A stretch of 64,000 bases of DNA from Camellia lanceoleosa. Taxonomy: Eukaryota > Streptophyta > Magnoliopsida > Ericales > Theaceae. Positions 34,099 through 46,868 of the stretch are shown here, in pieces (the first letter of the stretch is position 1; every line of letters starts with the position of its first letter). The notes below the pieces were generated by a model, which saw nothing but the letters and a program-made list of their open reading frames with translations, was not told the origin of the DNA and did no database searches. The translations under genes and the position numbers were made by a program. The stretch spans positions 125,403,429 through 125,467,428 of the forward strand of contig CM045770.1 in assembly GCA_025200525.1 (NCBI GenBank). The letters run 5' to 3'.

Positions 34099-34160
34099 AA
34101 ATACAAATCACACAAAATCACATTCCTATAGCTTTGAAAATAATCAAAGAACGAGTGACC

Positions 34161-34173
34161 CGCTCTAATACCA
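34161..34173 (-). other. copia primer-binding site
   Basis: Minus strand TGGTATTAGAGCG resembles the initiator tRNA-Met site TGGTATCAGAGC, three bases after the LTR end. Confidence 0.75.
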
Positions 34174-34175
34174 AT

Positions 34176-35081
34176 TGAAAAACCTAAGTGATTCATGATT
34201 CAATATAGATTTAATTGTAATTAATCCCAAACACACAAAATTAACAATCTAAATAATCTAGCACGTATGAAAGTGATTTAGATTACAGTTTCACAATAGA
34301 TAAATCAACACAACAGATTTAACGTGAAAAAGCCATAATTGGAGCACCTCCAACTGTGATAAAAAAAAAAAAAAAAAAAAAGAGTCACGAGCCAAAGTCC
34401 ACTAAACAATCCACTATGAAGATAATGAAATTACACAAGAATACAAATAATTACCCAACTCACTCTAGGATTGTCTTTCACTCCTTGTGCCGCTTCTGCC
34501 AACGCCTTCGTCTTGGGATTGAATAGCATGGTATTGAATCCACAAAACTCAAGTTGAATCCATAACTATGAGCTACTTTGAAATCCTTCAAAGCATCCAA
34601 GCTCAATTTCTCGAAACACCGATGAACACTCTCGATGACTAATGATGACAAGCTCCTTGATGTATACAAACCTATCCAAATGAGATAACTATCTCACAAT
34701 GGCATCAAATAAAACAATGGAAAAGCTCTCTAGTAGATTGCTCAAGAGTACTTGAGGCAGCAAACACAGATGTGGGAGAGGCAACCCTAAAACACAACAT
34801 AAGTTGCCTTTTATAGTAGTCAGGGTTGCACAAACCACTCAAGCGAAGCAATGGTCGCTTGAGCGGTGAGCCTAGAACACACATGCACAAGGGCCTTCGC
34901 TCGAGCCACCGAGTGTGTGCTCAAACAAAGAATGCGAGTTCTCAGAAGCATTGCAAAGGGCCAGAACTACTGAGAGACATGCATTTTTGCTCGAACGGTC
35001 CAAGAGCAAACAAAGGACAAAGACAAGGTTTGTCTGCAGAATTGACAACACAAGGGACCTAGCAAAGTGAATCCTCCATCA
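34176..35081 (-). repeat. copia 5' LTR (about 906 bp)
   Basis: Lies between the PBS and LINE sequence. Minus strand runs from about TGATGGAGGATTC (35081) to TTTTTCA (34176). It contains the words GGAGGTGCTCCAATTATGGC and a T-tract. The right boundary is inferred from where LINE sequence starts. The other LTR is outside the window. Confidence 0.6.
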
Positions 35082-36940
35082 TAGGGATAGAAATCATCAA
35101 ATACAACTTGTATACCTTTGGGCTATAAGCCGCCTATTATTCATGGATGGCACGTTACTCTTTTGCAAAGTTGATGAGGGGTGATGCTTGCAAAATTAAG
35201 GAGATCTTTGGATCAGATGATAAACAGTAACAAGTCAGCTTTGTTTTTCAGTAAGAACACTCCAAAAGAGTCATAGGGAAGTACAATAAGTACTGAACAT
35301 TCCTGGGAATGCTAAATTGGGTAAGCATTTTGGACTTCCCATAGACTTTGGTAAATCTAAGCTGGAGTTCTTCAATTCACTCACATTTAGTGGGTTTGAA
35401 ACAATGTTTTCTCTCTCCAACTGGAAGGGAGGTCATGGTCAAATTCAGGGCTTTTGCTCTACCAATGTATGCTATGGGCTACTTTAAATTGTCCATCTTT
35501 TCATGTAAATTTCTTACCTGTGCTATGGCAGCGTATTGGTGGGACAAGTAAGGGATGAACGTTGAATCCATTGGCTGAAGTGGAGTAAGTTGACGGAAAA
35601 TATGAATGGAAGAGGATTTGGAATCTAGAATGTAGTGGCTTTTAATTTGGCAATGCTTGCCAAGCAAAAAGTGGTGGTTGACCCAAGTTAACAATAGTTT
35701 GGTTGCTACAGTCCACCAAGCAAAATATTTTCGAGGGTCATCATTGTGCCACTTGATTAATAAGATTAGGAATGAATGGTGGAGGGAGGTAACACGTGAT
35801 ACTTTCCAAACTAATGACATTGATTTGATCCTAGAAATGCCACTGCCTATGGTGGCTACTCAAGACAAGCTAGTCTAGCCTATACCCATCTAGAATCTAC
35901 ACTATAAATTCTAGGTACAAAGTGGTAATCACGCTGAAGTGCAACAACTTGTTAGGTTTAAATGGGGAACGGAAATGTAGTGATCGGGATGAACATAAAT
36001 GTTTTTGAAAACAGTTATGGAGTACTTATACCTTGGGCAAAGTTGACCATTTTCTTTGGAAATGTGTATGGGATATTGTTCTAGTTAGGGGGGCCTTGTG
36101 GCAAAGTAACTGAAAACAATTATACATCTACTAGTCCAACGCCCGTTTGCTTGGGTAGTGTGGTTTGCCTCTCTAATTTGGCAGGATGTTTGGGGCATGG
36201 ATTGCAGATCCTTTTATCACTAGTGAAAACAAATTTTTATCAGAGTACAAAGTTGTGTAGGAGGGACAACGAGCGATGGCTTACCTTGCATCCATTGCTT
36301 GGGGAATTTGGTGGGGGTAGAGATAAATGCATATTTCAGAATGAACAATGTGATCCTACACAAGTTATGCAACATGCCATAGTCAGGGCCAATGAATTTT
36401 TGCAGGCTCAAATGGAGGCTAAAAACAGAGTTGAGGGAAAAGGGTGAGGGGTGAAGTTGAGCTACATAGTGAATGGAAAGCCCAAGAGGATGGATGGGCG
36501 AAGGTGAATTTTGATGCAGCATGGTTGCGATGTCAAAAAAGAAAGGGGTAGGAGTTTGTGCTGCCAAGCTTGTTAAAGCTCAATCGTTGTAAATAGAGAA
36601 TCGTATCAACTCAAATGGTTGAAGGTTTGGCGTTTCAAGAGGTAGTTCTCTTAGCCAAAGATTCCCAAATCCAAACAATCATGTTTGAAGGAGATGCCCA
36701 AAATCTCATCAAGATGGTGTTCATCAAGATGTAGAAATGCTCATTGCAGATGTTTTGCATTTGTGACCATCGTTTTAGTAGTTTGCCAAGTTTGGTTTTG
36801 ATTGAGTAGGTTGTTGCAAGTGGGACACCATCCCTCATCTGTGGCCTATTGAGGCCCTTATTGGTGATGGAAGTCTTTGAGATACTGATTTGAACAGTAA
36901 TTATCTATCTAATTAAAGCTATTTTGCGAAAAAGAAACTT
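35082..36940 (+). pseudogene. LINE (L1-like) fragment: RT end and RNase H-like domain
   Basis: Many stops and frameshifts. Recognisable pieces: GIEI near 35087, RLLFMDGTLLFCKVDEG (RT catalytic region with FADD changed to FMDG) near 35140, then CFLSPTGREVMVKFRAFALP and YAMGYFKLS (35400-35500), which match the plant LINE block after RT. Around 36300-36700 WKVNFDA-like sequence and EGLAFQEVVLLAKDSQIQTI resemble the RNase H-like domain at LINE C-termini. It ends near ATTTTGCGAAAAAG at 36940. The copia LTR abuts its left side, so copia probably inserted into it. Confidence 0.75.
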
Positions 36941-37492
36941 TCATTTGTTTATTTATTTTTATATGTGAAGCCTTAATAAGACGGTGTTGACACAAAATGT
37001 CTCATATTTCAAGTTTTCCTAAAATATCCCTATAGTTTGTGTTTGTGTAAAATTAATGTTAAAAGAATAACAAGACTTGAAACTAAGATCATAAGTTCGG
37101 TAAAGAAAACTCTTACCACTTAAGCAACACATAATTTGTATGCATTCTTCTTTGCCATTATTCTTATACTATTATTCTTATTTTTTTAATTTCACACGTG
37201 TATAGACTGTTAGTATATATATATATATATGTATATATAATAGCATTTTGACATGGAATAACAAAATTATTTTCACATAAAAAAAAAACTCACTACAAAT
37301 GTTCTTTTATTGCCATTTATTCTATAGTTAAAACAACCGTGTTGCATCATCTCTAATCTCTCTCGTACAGATTATAGAAGAGTAGAATATATACGAATGG
37401 TTAGGAAGAGAGACTAGATGAGAAGCCTCTCTATATATACAATGAAAGAAAGCACTCGTCAAGTTGTTGCAAGGGAATAGTCGTCCTCCTAT
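36941..37492. other. AT-rich spacer
   Basis: No gene seen. Contains a TA microsatellite at about 37211-37240 and lies between the LINE and the last exon of the HAD-like pseudogene. Confidence 0.6.
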
Positions 37493-37522
37493 TCAAACCT
37501 GGACTCCAATCCTTTGAGCAAC
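37493..37522 (-). pseudogene. HAD-like pseudogene, last exon
   Basis: After an acceptor (TTGATGTAG) the minus strand reads VAQRIGVQV and a stop, which fits the C-terminus of the HDHD3-like family. It is only 30 bp, so the call depends on its place behind the other exons. Confidence 0.65.
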
Positions 37523-37967
37523 CTACATCAAGAAATGCAATAAGATCATTATTGTATCAAGCCTTTAGCATTGTAATTCATGCCTGTATCCATTCCCAAT
37601 TCAGTAACTTGGTTGAGTAAACTTGAAAACTATACATATTTTAACTTGAACCAATTTCAAATGAAACAACTAAAATACCTCGTTGAAAGTTGAGCATAAT
37701 TTAGAAACAATGAATGTTTGGTAGTAGCCTTGTGAATCTTAACATACACCACGTATACCTTGTAAACAAATAGCCTAGTGAAACATGAGCAACTCTTTTA
37801 GACCATAGACTACCCATTCAAACAAAAGTACACCACATTGGAAAATTTAGTCACCATAATTTTCCATTATAAAACATGATACATATTGTATCCTCACAAC
37901 TATTTTCCAAAAAAATGTATTCAGTAACCTCAAAAAAAATTGTAACCAATTAATGCCCAAAGCTAAC
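37523..37967. other. Region where middle HAD exons would be expected
   Basis: AT-rich sequence without recognisable coding. The exons with the conserved Lys and acidic motifs of HAD are absent, so either deleted or decayed past recognition. Confidence 0.5.
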
Positions 37968-38076
37968 CTTTTCAGTGGTATAATAATTGTACAACTCCTC
38001 AAAGTACTGAAAATCTGAACAACCAGTTGAAGAACTGACTATGTATTACCAGAATGGTCTCCCATCGTTAACAAAT
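37968..38076 (-). pseudogene. HAD-like pseudogene, exon 3
   Basis: Acceptor AAATTGCAG, donor AAAAG|GTTAGC. Reads FVNDGRPFW, a stop, then YIVSSSTGCSDFQYFEELYN and YYTTEK. The phase joins exon 2 exactly (AG plus A gives Arg). The stop is where the family has Gln, consistent with a C-to-T change. Confidence 0.85.
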
Positions 38077-39831
38077 CTGCAATTTAGTAAACACACTTTT
38101 ATAAATTGCCATCGCCTATTAGAAGAAAATAATATTTTGCAAAATATAAATGGAGAAAACTTTTACCTTTGTAGAAAAGGCGGATAAAATAGCATCTTAT
38201 TAGCGAATAAAAGGACAGGTTTTGAAGAATTTCAATTAGAAAGTCTAGAAATAGCATCTTATATATTTTCAGGAAGTCTGTGCAAGATGCAATCTTGATA
38301 AGGGATAATAAAGTAGTTAATATTAAAAACCGGTTAACCTAAAAGTTTAAGCCATAGAGAATGACGTGATTCGTGTATTCATTTCATTGTGTGCCCCTCA
38401 AACTTTACCATACTTCTCATGAGTGAGGCATGCACATCTATGTTTCCTAGACTCTTAAAACTAAATCAAACACTCGTGTTAGACACCCGACACTTTGACA
38501 AGGGTGTGTGCTCTGTGTCTCATAGTTTCTATCAGACACTTTAGATATTTAATAATATTAGTATTTAACACTATCAGTATTTAACACTATCATTATGTAT
38601 ATTTATTGTTGTATAATAACTATAAAACGTGTAAAACACCTTTTTGACAATGTATGCTACGTATAATAACATCATTTTATCTCACATAAACAATTTAAAA
38701 TATATAAATATGACCGGTTTTATGCCGAGTCTGTGTACCTTTAAATTTGAGATTTGGATCCCTAGAAACACATCCATAAACCCGACACATGTACCCGAGT
38801 CTATGTAACACAAATTCACAAAAGTGATTTACCTAACCAGGGTCCGGGGAATGAATTCAAATTGATAAACATCCTACTTGCTCTATCACCATGTAATCAA
38901 ACAACTAGTACTCTAAAAGCTAAAGCTAATATCGAGTGATTAACTTATAGATTCAAGAATTCAAAATGATAAAGATTCTACCTGCACTATCACCATATAA
39001 TCAAACAACTGTACTCTGAAAGCTAAAGCTAATAGAGAGTGATTAACTTATGGATTCATCTTGCTACTCGTTTCAATTTTGTGTAGCAACTATATACAAG
39101 CTCAATATAGATAAATTAACTATAATTACCACAAAAATATTAAAATAACAACAAAGCAACTTTTTGAATAAGTGAATGATTCTTTTTTATTGAGGATGAC
39201 AAATTGAGTCTAGCTAGTAAACGAAAAGATAAGAAAGTCCTCAAATGTCAAATTTGCTTTCTCTAAAAAAAACCCACAACACTTAAAGATTAAATTAATT
39301 TCAAGACCTATATATAAAAAATTGTGACCCATGTCTTACCATACGAAATCTTCAGCTCCTCCAAAATACCATAATTGAAAGACTCTATACATGTTCAATC
39401 AAAATGGTTATCCTAAAAAAGCAATTTAATTACTCTAATACTGTATTAGCGAATAAAAGGACAGGTTTGTTATAAAATCAGCGAATTAATGACGTTCAAG
39501 TTACATAGTTCTCTGTTTCAATGGTTAGAATAGGAAACGTATAGTGGGTGAAAAAGGAAGCATATCCTTATATAAAGCAAACAATGGTCATAATCATAAT
39601 ATATAATTAGATGCAATTGAAACACAAAACCCACCTCTCTAATTATCATAACTTAAACAAAGTTATAATTCTTGCTTTTGATATCATACAAAAATGAATC
39701 AAATATGGGTCATCAAAAATCACAAAATCCTCTATGTAACTCCCAAAATATTTTCAAATCCAACCATGCAAACTAAATTAATTTAGAAACTAGCAATGAT
39801 ACGTTCAAACTTGTCAAGGACAATAAATCAC
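38077..39831. other. Intron 2 of the HAD-like pseudogene
   Basis: AT-rich, no coding. Contains a tandem duplication at 38855-39058. Confidence 0.6.
38855..39058. repeat. Tandem duplication of about 105 bp
   Basis: Two copies sharing AGCTAAAGCTAATA and GAGTGATTAACTTAT, roughly 90 percent alike. Confidence 0.8.
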
Positions 39832-39938
39832 CTGAGTCGAGATCTACCTCAAGGCTACTCATTAGCCCTCTTGTATCTGTTTAATATCTAAGTTTCTGAG
39901 TACTCAACGCCATATTTCTCACCAATCTGTCTATAAAT
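39832..39938 (-). pseudogene. HAD-like pseudogene, exon 2
   Basis: Acceptor TATGTTGCAG, donor CTCAG|GTGATT. Reads IYRQIGEKYGVEYSET, a stop, ILNRYKRANE, a stop, P, a stop, GRSRLR. The family has acidic, Gln and Trp residues where the stops are. The solo LTR with its duplication ends 15 bp before the exon. Confidence 0.9.
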
Positions 39939-39953
39939 CTGCAACATAAAAGA

Positions 39954-41924
39954 TGTAGCGATCCTGGTTTCGATCCTTTTTTTTTTTATGTTTTGCCACT
40001 TTGACTAGGCTGGTCGGGGGGTAGCGCCCCCAAAACAAAAATGCAAAATGCATTCGAAGTTGCTTGTCCGCTCGAGCGGCCGTTTATGCGCTCGAGCGGA
40101 GAATGTTTGGTTTCAAAAGTTTGACCTGTTTGCAAAAGTACTGGGTTAGTGTATTTGACACTCGAGTAGGGCATTCCACGCTCGAGCGGACCATGTTATA
40201 TCAGTTCGTGAATCTGATTTCATATCACTTTTCAGTCCTCTCTCTCTCTCTAAAATTCTCTAGAATTCCAGATCGGAAGCTTCTCTCTCTAGAAGTCATC
40301 TTCTCACTTTCATTTCTCCAAATCCATTGGGATTTAGACCTAAGTTCTTCACCAAAGGTGGTTATCATCTCGAGGGCTTCGTTGTATGTGGTGAAAATCG
40401 AGTTTCGACACCATTCATTTTGGGGGTTTCATCTCATTTCTTCTTCAAAACTTGAGGTAGGGATTTTTTTAGAGTTATATATATGTTTTTGCAAAATCTA
40501 GATAATTTTTGAAATCATCCTTTGATTAGCTTTGAGAAATTGATTGTTGATTTCAAGAAGATGAGTGATTTTGAAAGAGGGTTTAATTTCTTTTCCTTTT
40601 AAAATAGAAATTGAAGGTTTTGAACCATATTGATTGAAGAAAGATGATTTTGGGGAGATTCTTCTAAATATTTTGGAGATGAATGGTTTTGGTAAGAAAA
40701 CCTAGAAATTGGATCTTTTCTTTGAAAGATGTTGAAATTCCTTGGAAGATGTTGTCATATTTATTTTGCGTACCAAAATAAATGGATGTTTTGAAAATTG
40801 TTTATTTATATATAAATGATGTTTTTTGTGAAAAAAATGAGAAATGTTCTTTATTTTGGAAATTGTTGTCAAAATGTTGATTTAGTCTTGAATTGACTAA
40901 ATTGTTGAGATTGTTCGAAATGTGGGAATTACGTTATTCTCTTGAATGAATTGGATAGAAAAGTATATATATATATATATATTCATCTTGTGGAATTGTG
41001 TTGAAAAGAGGATTGAGAATTTTGATCACAATGGTATATTGTGTGGAACAATTGAATATGGAAGTAATGTTGCATTGCATTATTAAGCATACATTGGCAT
41101 TTCAATTCATTGGACTATGTTAAACTTTGGAAATTTGCATTGAGAAAAGAATGTTGGGAAATGGGTTTTCATGAAATGGTTTTGGGGTAAATACGGTGGT
41201 AAGTCTCGATAAGTGGTGCAGATGAAATTGTTTAAGTTGGCCTAAGTGTCCTTGGTGAAAGACCAGAACGTTGCGCGGATAGGTGTCGAGCCTTCCCGTT
41301 AATACCGGTAAAAATGACAATTGGTAGTACTCGTATAGTCTAATTGCAGCTATTGACCTAAGGATTACTAGAGTTGTATTTACCGTCCCCTTTAATTAAA
41401 TTGATAAATTTTGAACAGTTGAAGTTGCATAACATCATTGAGCATGATGGTTTTCAAAAGATGAAGATGTGTTTTATTTCAAAAAGGCATGGCATGGCAT
41501 GTGCTTTCATCTCTTGAGACTTGTATAAAATGTATATACTTTGTTAAGAATTTCCTACTGGGCTTTATGCTCACCCTACAGGATTTTTGTGCAGGAAAGA
41601 CATGGTGAATCCACCTAATTGAGGGCGTGGAAATGTGTGTGTTGAGAGCACTAAAGTTCTCATTTGCTATGATCCTATTTGTAAGCCAAGGGTTATGTAT
41701 GTGTGGGTTTGAATAACCATTTTGTGTACCAGGCTTAAGTCTTGGAAGATTGTAAACCCTTAGGGGTGCTTATTTGGTTATTTACTTGTTGTTGAATCAA
41801 TGTAATATCACATGAGGAACTATTATTATTATGTATTGCAAGTATGGGAAGTTAAATTTGGTTTTCCTTTAAGAGAGCCATGATTGTTGCATTATTATTT
41901 GGGTTAGAAATTTAGGGCGTTACA
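39954..41924 (+). mobile_element. Solo LTR of a chromovirus-type Ty3/gypsy element, duplication AAAGA
   Basis: Starts TGTAGCGATCC and ends GGGCGTTACA, the usual ends of Tekay/Del-type chromovirus LTRs. AAAGA flanks it at 39949-39953 and 41925-41929. Length 1971 bp, no coding. It contains CGCTCGAGCG words near 40070-40190 and a TA microsatellite near 40965. It lies in intron 1 of the HAD-like pseudogene, in opposite orientation. Confidence 0.92.
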
Positions 41925-41929
41925 AAAGA

Positions 41930-42399
41930 CATTAAGAGAGAGGGAGAGAGTTGTGAGATGCATTTAATACATATATATATATATATACACAGAGAGAGAA
42001 AGTAAATTACATTTTGAAATATATGAATTATGAATATAGAGGGGTTAATTTCAACTTTATCCTCTAAACTATTGTCATATTTTCTAGAGCAAACTACAAC
42101 GAGTACCTGTATTTTGATTACTGTACCATTTTAGTCCATGTAAATTTAATTGGCTTGATTTTGACCTTGAAATTTATGATTTTGTCTTAATTTAGTCCAA
42201 TTGATTATAACTTTTAACATTTTTTTTTTTATAAAAAATGCGTACATAAGTGACATGTGTAATATTTTAAGGGCAAAATTATAAGTTTATTCAACTCGAT
42301 GAATAACCCCAACTAATTCAGTAAAATGGCACACGTGGCAAAATGTAGAGTCCATTGAAGTAATTTGACCAATTTTCTAATAATTTCATACTTGAAAAA
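41930..42399. other. AT-rich intron sequence
   Basis: No gene. A TA/GA microsatellite at 41970-42000. Confidence 0.55.
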
Positions 42400-43425
42400 A
42401 GGATAGTTTTAGTCTGTAGAGTACGCGTTACTTATCATTTTAGTCCCTCACGTTTCAATTTTGTCATTTTGGTCTCAAAGATGTCAATTTGAATCAATTT
42501 GGTCTTAACTCTAACGTCTATCTACATTGATAACAGGAAATAAAAGTAAAATACAGTTTTAGTTCCTATAGTATGTGCTTTTCGTCATTTTAGTCCCCTA
42601 AGTTTCAATTTTGTCATTTCGATCCTCAAAATTGTCAATTTGAGTCAATTTGGTCCTATAATTTTTAAAATTACTCCGACAACATCACTTGTTAGATAAC
42701 TTCATTAAATGTAATGGTCAAATGACTATAATACCTTTATAGATTAATCAAATTCCATCTATCAGCCACTACTCTGAACTTTTCTTAGGGTTGGTTTGGG
42801 AAATGATGATTTCAGTTTTTTGCTAAAATGTGAGGTAACAAAATTTAAAATGTTTAGAATAATTTTTTACTTTTTTACAAAAATAAAAAATAAAAAAATG
42901 TATAAAAAGTAGAGAGAATGAGAATAAATTTTTGACTTTTTATATCCCTTTTTTGAATTTTTGACCTTTTCATTAACTTTTTTGACTATATTTACTCACA
43001 TCCCAAATGACCCCTCAATCTCTTTCTTATAATGGTCATGATTAGGAGTTTGAGTTACTCCCCAGAAAAGAGAGGAATAAGAAAGATGTTGTGTGTAGTG
43101 ATACACTATAGTAGGATATATATTCAAGGTAAATCGAAATGTGACATAAAATGATGGGAACAAGGACCAAACTAACTTAAATTAACAACGATGAATAATC
43201 AAAATGATGAAATTGAAACTTAAGAACTAAATTGATACTTTAAGAACTAAAACAGTCTTTCATTCATATTGTGCCTGTTATCAATGTAGACAAACTTAAG
43301 AGTTAGAACTAAATTAACTAAATCGACAAGGTAAAAGATAAAAATAATAAAATTAAAATTTAAGAAAATAAACTGACAAAGAAGACATAATTTAGGACTA
43401 AAACTGTCTTTTCTACATTACAGCC
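42400..43425. repeat. Inverted-repeat element, about 1 kb
   Basis: Left arm 42405-42665 holds two direct copies of a unit with TTTTAGTCCC and GTTTCAATTTTGTCATTT. The right arm (43150-43420) matches it in reverse, including CTACATTGATAACAGG. No coding between. Possibly a foldback or MITE-like element; no clear duplication of the target found. Confidence 0.55.
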
Positions 43426-43807
43426 TACAATTGAACATTCATCTTCTTCTCTATATTTCATTTCAAAATAGTGAATTGAAAATTTGTTTTTACTTCAGTT
43501 GTTTAAATTTTGAAAAGACCATTTTTCATGTTCAAATGAAATTAGATTTTAACAGTAATTAATTTGGACAATTTTTTTATAATTAGCTGAAATTATAAAC
43601 TTTAAGAGCTAAATAAATCCAATTCATAGTTTAAGGATGAAATTAAACCAAACAAAACAAATTTTGTGATAGTTTAGGAGATTAAAACAAATCAAAATTA
43701 ACCCAACAAAGAGAAATATAAAGAGAAATGAAATGGGTACAAAATTCTAGAGAGAGAGAGTTTTAATTCAAGAGAGAGAGAGAGAGAGAGGGAGAGGGGA
43801 TGCATGC

Positions 43808-43942
43808 CTGGGTCATGGGCTGAGAGGGGAGAACAAGAGTGCCAACAGCATCAACCAAGAGAGCCTTGTGAGTGATGCCACCATACAGAGCCTTCCTATA
43901 CTCCTCGTAATCCTTCAAACTCACCACTCTCCAACTCGCCAT
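43808..43942 (-). pseudogene. HAD-like pseudogene, exon 1
   Basis: ATG at 43942. Reads MASWRVVSLKDYEEYRKALY, then GGITHKALLVDAVGTLVLPS and QPMTQ. DAVGT is the HAD motif I with its nucleophile Asp. The frame stays open upstream for 11 codons, so this could also be an internal exon. The following donor is CCCAG|GC rather than GT. Confidence 0.85.
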
Positions 43943-46868
43943 GTCCAACTCCAGAGGAGCCTTTTGAGTCTCATAATAAAATTAATCTTAAATTTTTAAT
44001 TTTATCAATTTAAATTATAATTTTTTAATTTTTTTTCAATCTAAACCATTCGTCTATTTTTATTAAGTAAAAATCAACAAACAAAAAAATAGCTTTTGAA
44101 TCATTAAACTCAATGTAGGTATATATAAAAATGTATAAAATACTCTTTTTCATTAAGTTTTATGACTAAAATATATTTTTTTTTAGATTAATTTTACTAA
44201 TGAAAATAGACAAATGATTTAAATTGAAAATAAATCAAAATATTTTTAGGCTTATTGAATTTAGTCGAACCAGCAATTGATTGTTCAAGTTGGGTTTGAA
44301 AGACTCCAAAATATGTTTAAGTTAATTTGTTCAATTAATGAATTGAGTTCGAACAAGTTTTTAACGAGTCGAACGTGTCAAGCTCAAGTTGTTTAATTCA
44401 TTTATCACGCAAGCCTTCTACTACCAATCTATCTGTCTCATTTTTTTGTGTTTTTATCATTATTTTTATGTGAAGTATTATGGTCAGTTTGTGAGAATCA
44501 GACTAAGTTTTTACAATTTGAACAAGCTTTCTAAAATAGAAATTTTAAGGTTAGTTCGGTCTAATTTTAGAATTGTGATTCTCTTTTTAGAGTCGTGATT
44601 TGAGTGTAAAATTATGAGTTAAGTTTTAAAAAGAGAAAATTTGTTTGATTATAAGTTTTGAAAAGAGTTTTTGAATTTTGAATTTTGAATTTTGAATTTT
44701 GAATTTTGAAAAAAGAAAATTTGTTTGGTTAAAAGTTTTGAGTTATATTTTGAGTTTTGAGTTTTTGAATTTTGAGTTGTATTTTGATTTTTTTAGGATT
44801 TATTTTTTTTAATATTAAAAAATGTTTAAGAAAATTTTATTTTTTTATTTTAAATATATGATTTTTATTTAAATTTTTTTATTTTAAACATTTTATTTTA
44901 TTTTGTAAATATTTTAATATTTTAAACTCAAAACACAACTTCACACACAAATCATAGCCAGACACATAACTCATAACTCAATTCAAAAATTATTTTTAAA
45001 ACTCATAATCAAACACATAACTCGAAATTTCACACTATTTTTAAAACTCTATAATGTGGTGGAGATTCTCAAATTAAAATAACCTGTAATCAATTTCTAT
45101 AAATTGTAATAAACAATCTCGTTATTTGAACATCATCCCTCTTTGGAAATTGGAGCAGATCTCTTTTTATCCTTTCCATTACATTTTTGAAGTCCTTCGT
45201 CCACAAGAATGTTACCACAAGAATGTTAAGGGGACTCTAATTCCAACCCATTCTGTTGATGGTTTACATTTTGCAATTATAGGACCCGAATAAGATTTAG
45301 GATAAATTACACAAAACTCCCTTGCTCGCTCCACAATTTTGAGTCCAAGCACGCAATAAGAGATGTGTTCCATCACCTCTTGTTTAAAAAATTAGGGTAA
45401 ATTACTAATAGGTCTTACTTTGGAGACTTATTACCCAATAGATCATATTTTGGAGACTTATTACCTATTAAGTCCTATTTGATATAATTTATTAAGTGAT
45501 AAAGATAAATTTATCAGTCTTTTTTTTTATGAATAATTTTATAGTGATAAATTTATCAGTCTCTTTGTTTTATAAATAAATTTTTAGTGATAAATTTATC
45601 ACTCTCTTATTTTTATAGTGTTAAATTTATTAGTTAGGACCTGTAGGTAAATAAGTCTAGTTAACAGGACTAATTGGTAAGTACCCCTTAAAATTATTGG
45701 CTATCACTTTTAAAAATTGACAATAATTTTTTACTATTATTTTCTATCAGAAATCATTGCTAACTAAAATTTTACATTCAAATCATAACCAACACATAAC
45801 AAAAAAATTAAAATATTTAAGAATATATTTATAAACTAAAATGAAATATTTAAAATAAAAACTATATATTTAAAAAATAATAATTTTCTAATTTTTTTTA
45901 ATATTAATACATCATATAAATGTATAAAATATAGTGCACATTAAAATAAATAAATATTTACCCCAAAAAAAAAGTAAGAAAATTTTTAAATATTTAAAAA
46001 AATAAATTCAAAAAATTTCAAAATACAACTCAAAACTCAAAACTCAAAAAAAAAATTCAAAACTCATAATTAAAAAAAAAAAAAAATCTCTTTTCAAAAC
46101 TCGTAACTCAAAATACGACTCCACATTTAAATCATGATTCTAAAAATAATTTAAAAAAACAAAATAAAAAAAATATTTTTTGAATTTTTTCTTTTAAAAT
46201 AAAGTTTTGAAAAGAGTTTGGTTTGGAATTTTGAAAAAAAATCGAATTGAGTTCTGAGTTGGGTGCTTGGTTATGAGTTTTGAAATTAATTTTTGAAGCA
46301 AGTTTTGAGTAATTTTGAGTTGTATGTTTAATTATAAATTTTAAATAGTGATTTAAAAATTTTACCTTCGAAACCATGATTCCAAAAACAAACTAAACAG
46401 AACCTAGGTTTTGCAGTATATAGTTCTAAAAAATTTTACTGACCAGAAAAGTCGAACATAAAATTATAGAGGGAGTAAACCCCAGTCTAAAGCCACATTC
46501 ACCAAATCCAACCAAAACCTTTAAGATTATCCCTCTCACACTTTGGGTTCGTTTGGAAAGTGGTTGTTTTTTAGTTTTTTAGACTTTTTGACTATTATAA
46601 TCTAAGGCTAAAAAGTCTCGTTTGGGATAGATTTTTTGATTTTTTTGACTCTTGTGATAGAAAATATGAAATGACTATGGGTTAAATGTAATATTTTGTC
46701 TTATTAGACTAAAAAACTTATTTTGTCTTTTTGTGACTAAAATAGGCCAAACCCAACCCAACCCTTCCTTCCAAATAAGTGCTTTGTCTCTTCTCCTTGT
46801 GGCCAATTCTTAAACCTATGGAAACTTCTCCTCTTTGATTCAGGTTGTACAAGCATATACATATTGAG
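43943..46868. other. AT-rich spacer with inverted segments
   Basis: No gene. Positions 44671-44710 are a (GAATTTT)n tandem repeat. Sequence at 44516-45010 is partly repeated in reverse at 45760-46390 (AAACTCAAAACTCA against TGAGTTTTGAGTTT words), which suggests MITE-like sequences. No ends could be fixed. Confidence 0.5.

Larger units (their letters stand above)
19237..35081 (-). mobile_element. Ty1/copia (SIRE/Maximus-like) element, degraded, split by solo LTRs
   Basis: On the minus strand, order from the right: 5' LTR (34176-35081), PBS, gag, coiled coil and zinc motif, protease, integrase, RT, RNase H. The order PR-INT-RT-RH defines Ty1/copia. The long gag with coiled coil and a CHHC motif fits the SIRE/Maximus lineage. 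The integrase is split by S1 (21257 to about 30959), and the RNase H end is cut by fragment F at 19236. Several stops and frameshifts make it inactive. The 3' LTR is not in the window. Confidence 0.85.
37493..43942 (-). pseudogene. HAD-superfamily hydrolase-like (HDHD3-like) gene, decayed and split by a solo LTR
   Basis: HAD hydrolases use an Asp nucleophile in a DxDx(T/V) motif. Four exon remnants are recognisable on the minus strand: 43942-43808, 39938-39832, 38076-37968 and 37522-37493, with splice signals and consistent phases. Against the plant HDHD3-like family recalled from memory the order is right, but the exons carrying motifs II-IV (between 37968 and 37523) are missing. Exon 2 has three in-frame stops and exon 3 one. 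So it is a pseudogene of an ordinary host gene. A chromovirus solo LTR sits in intron 1. This is the only host-gene-derived sequence seen here. Confidence 0.85.

Noticed and set aside
40064..40501. 145-codon frame in the chromovirus-type LTR
   Set aside because: Lies in a solo LTR, low-complexity composition, no domain.
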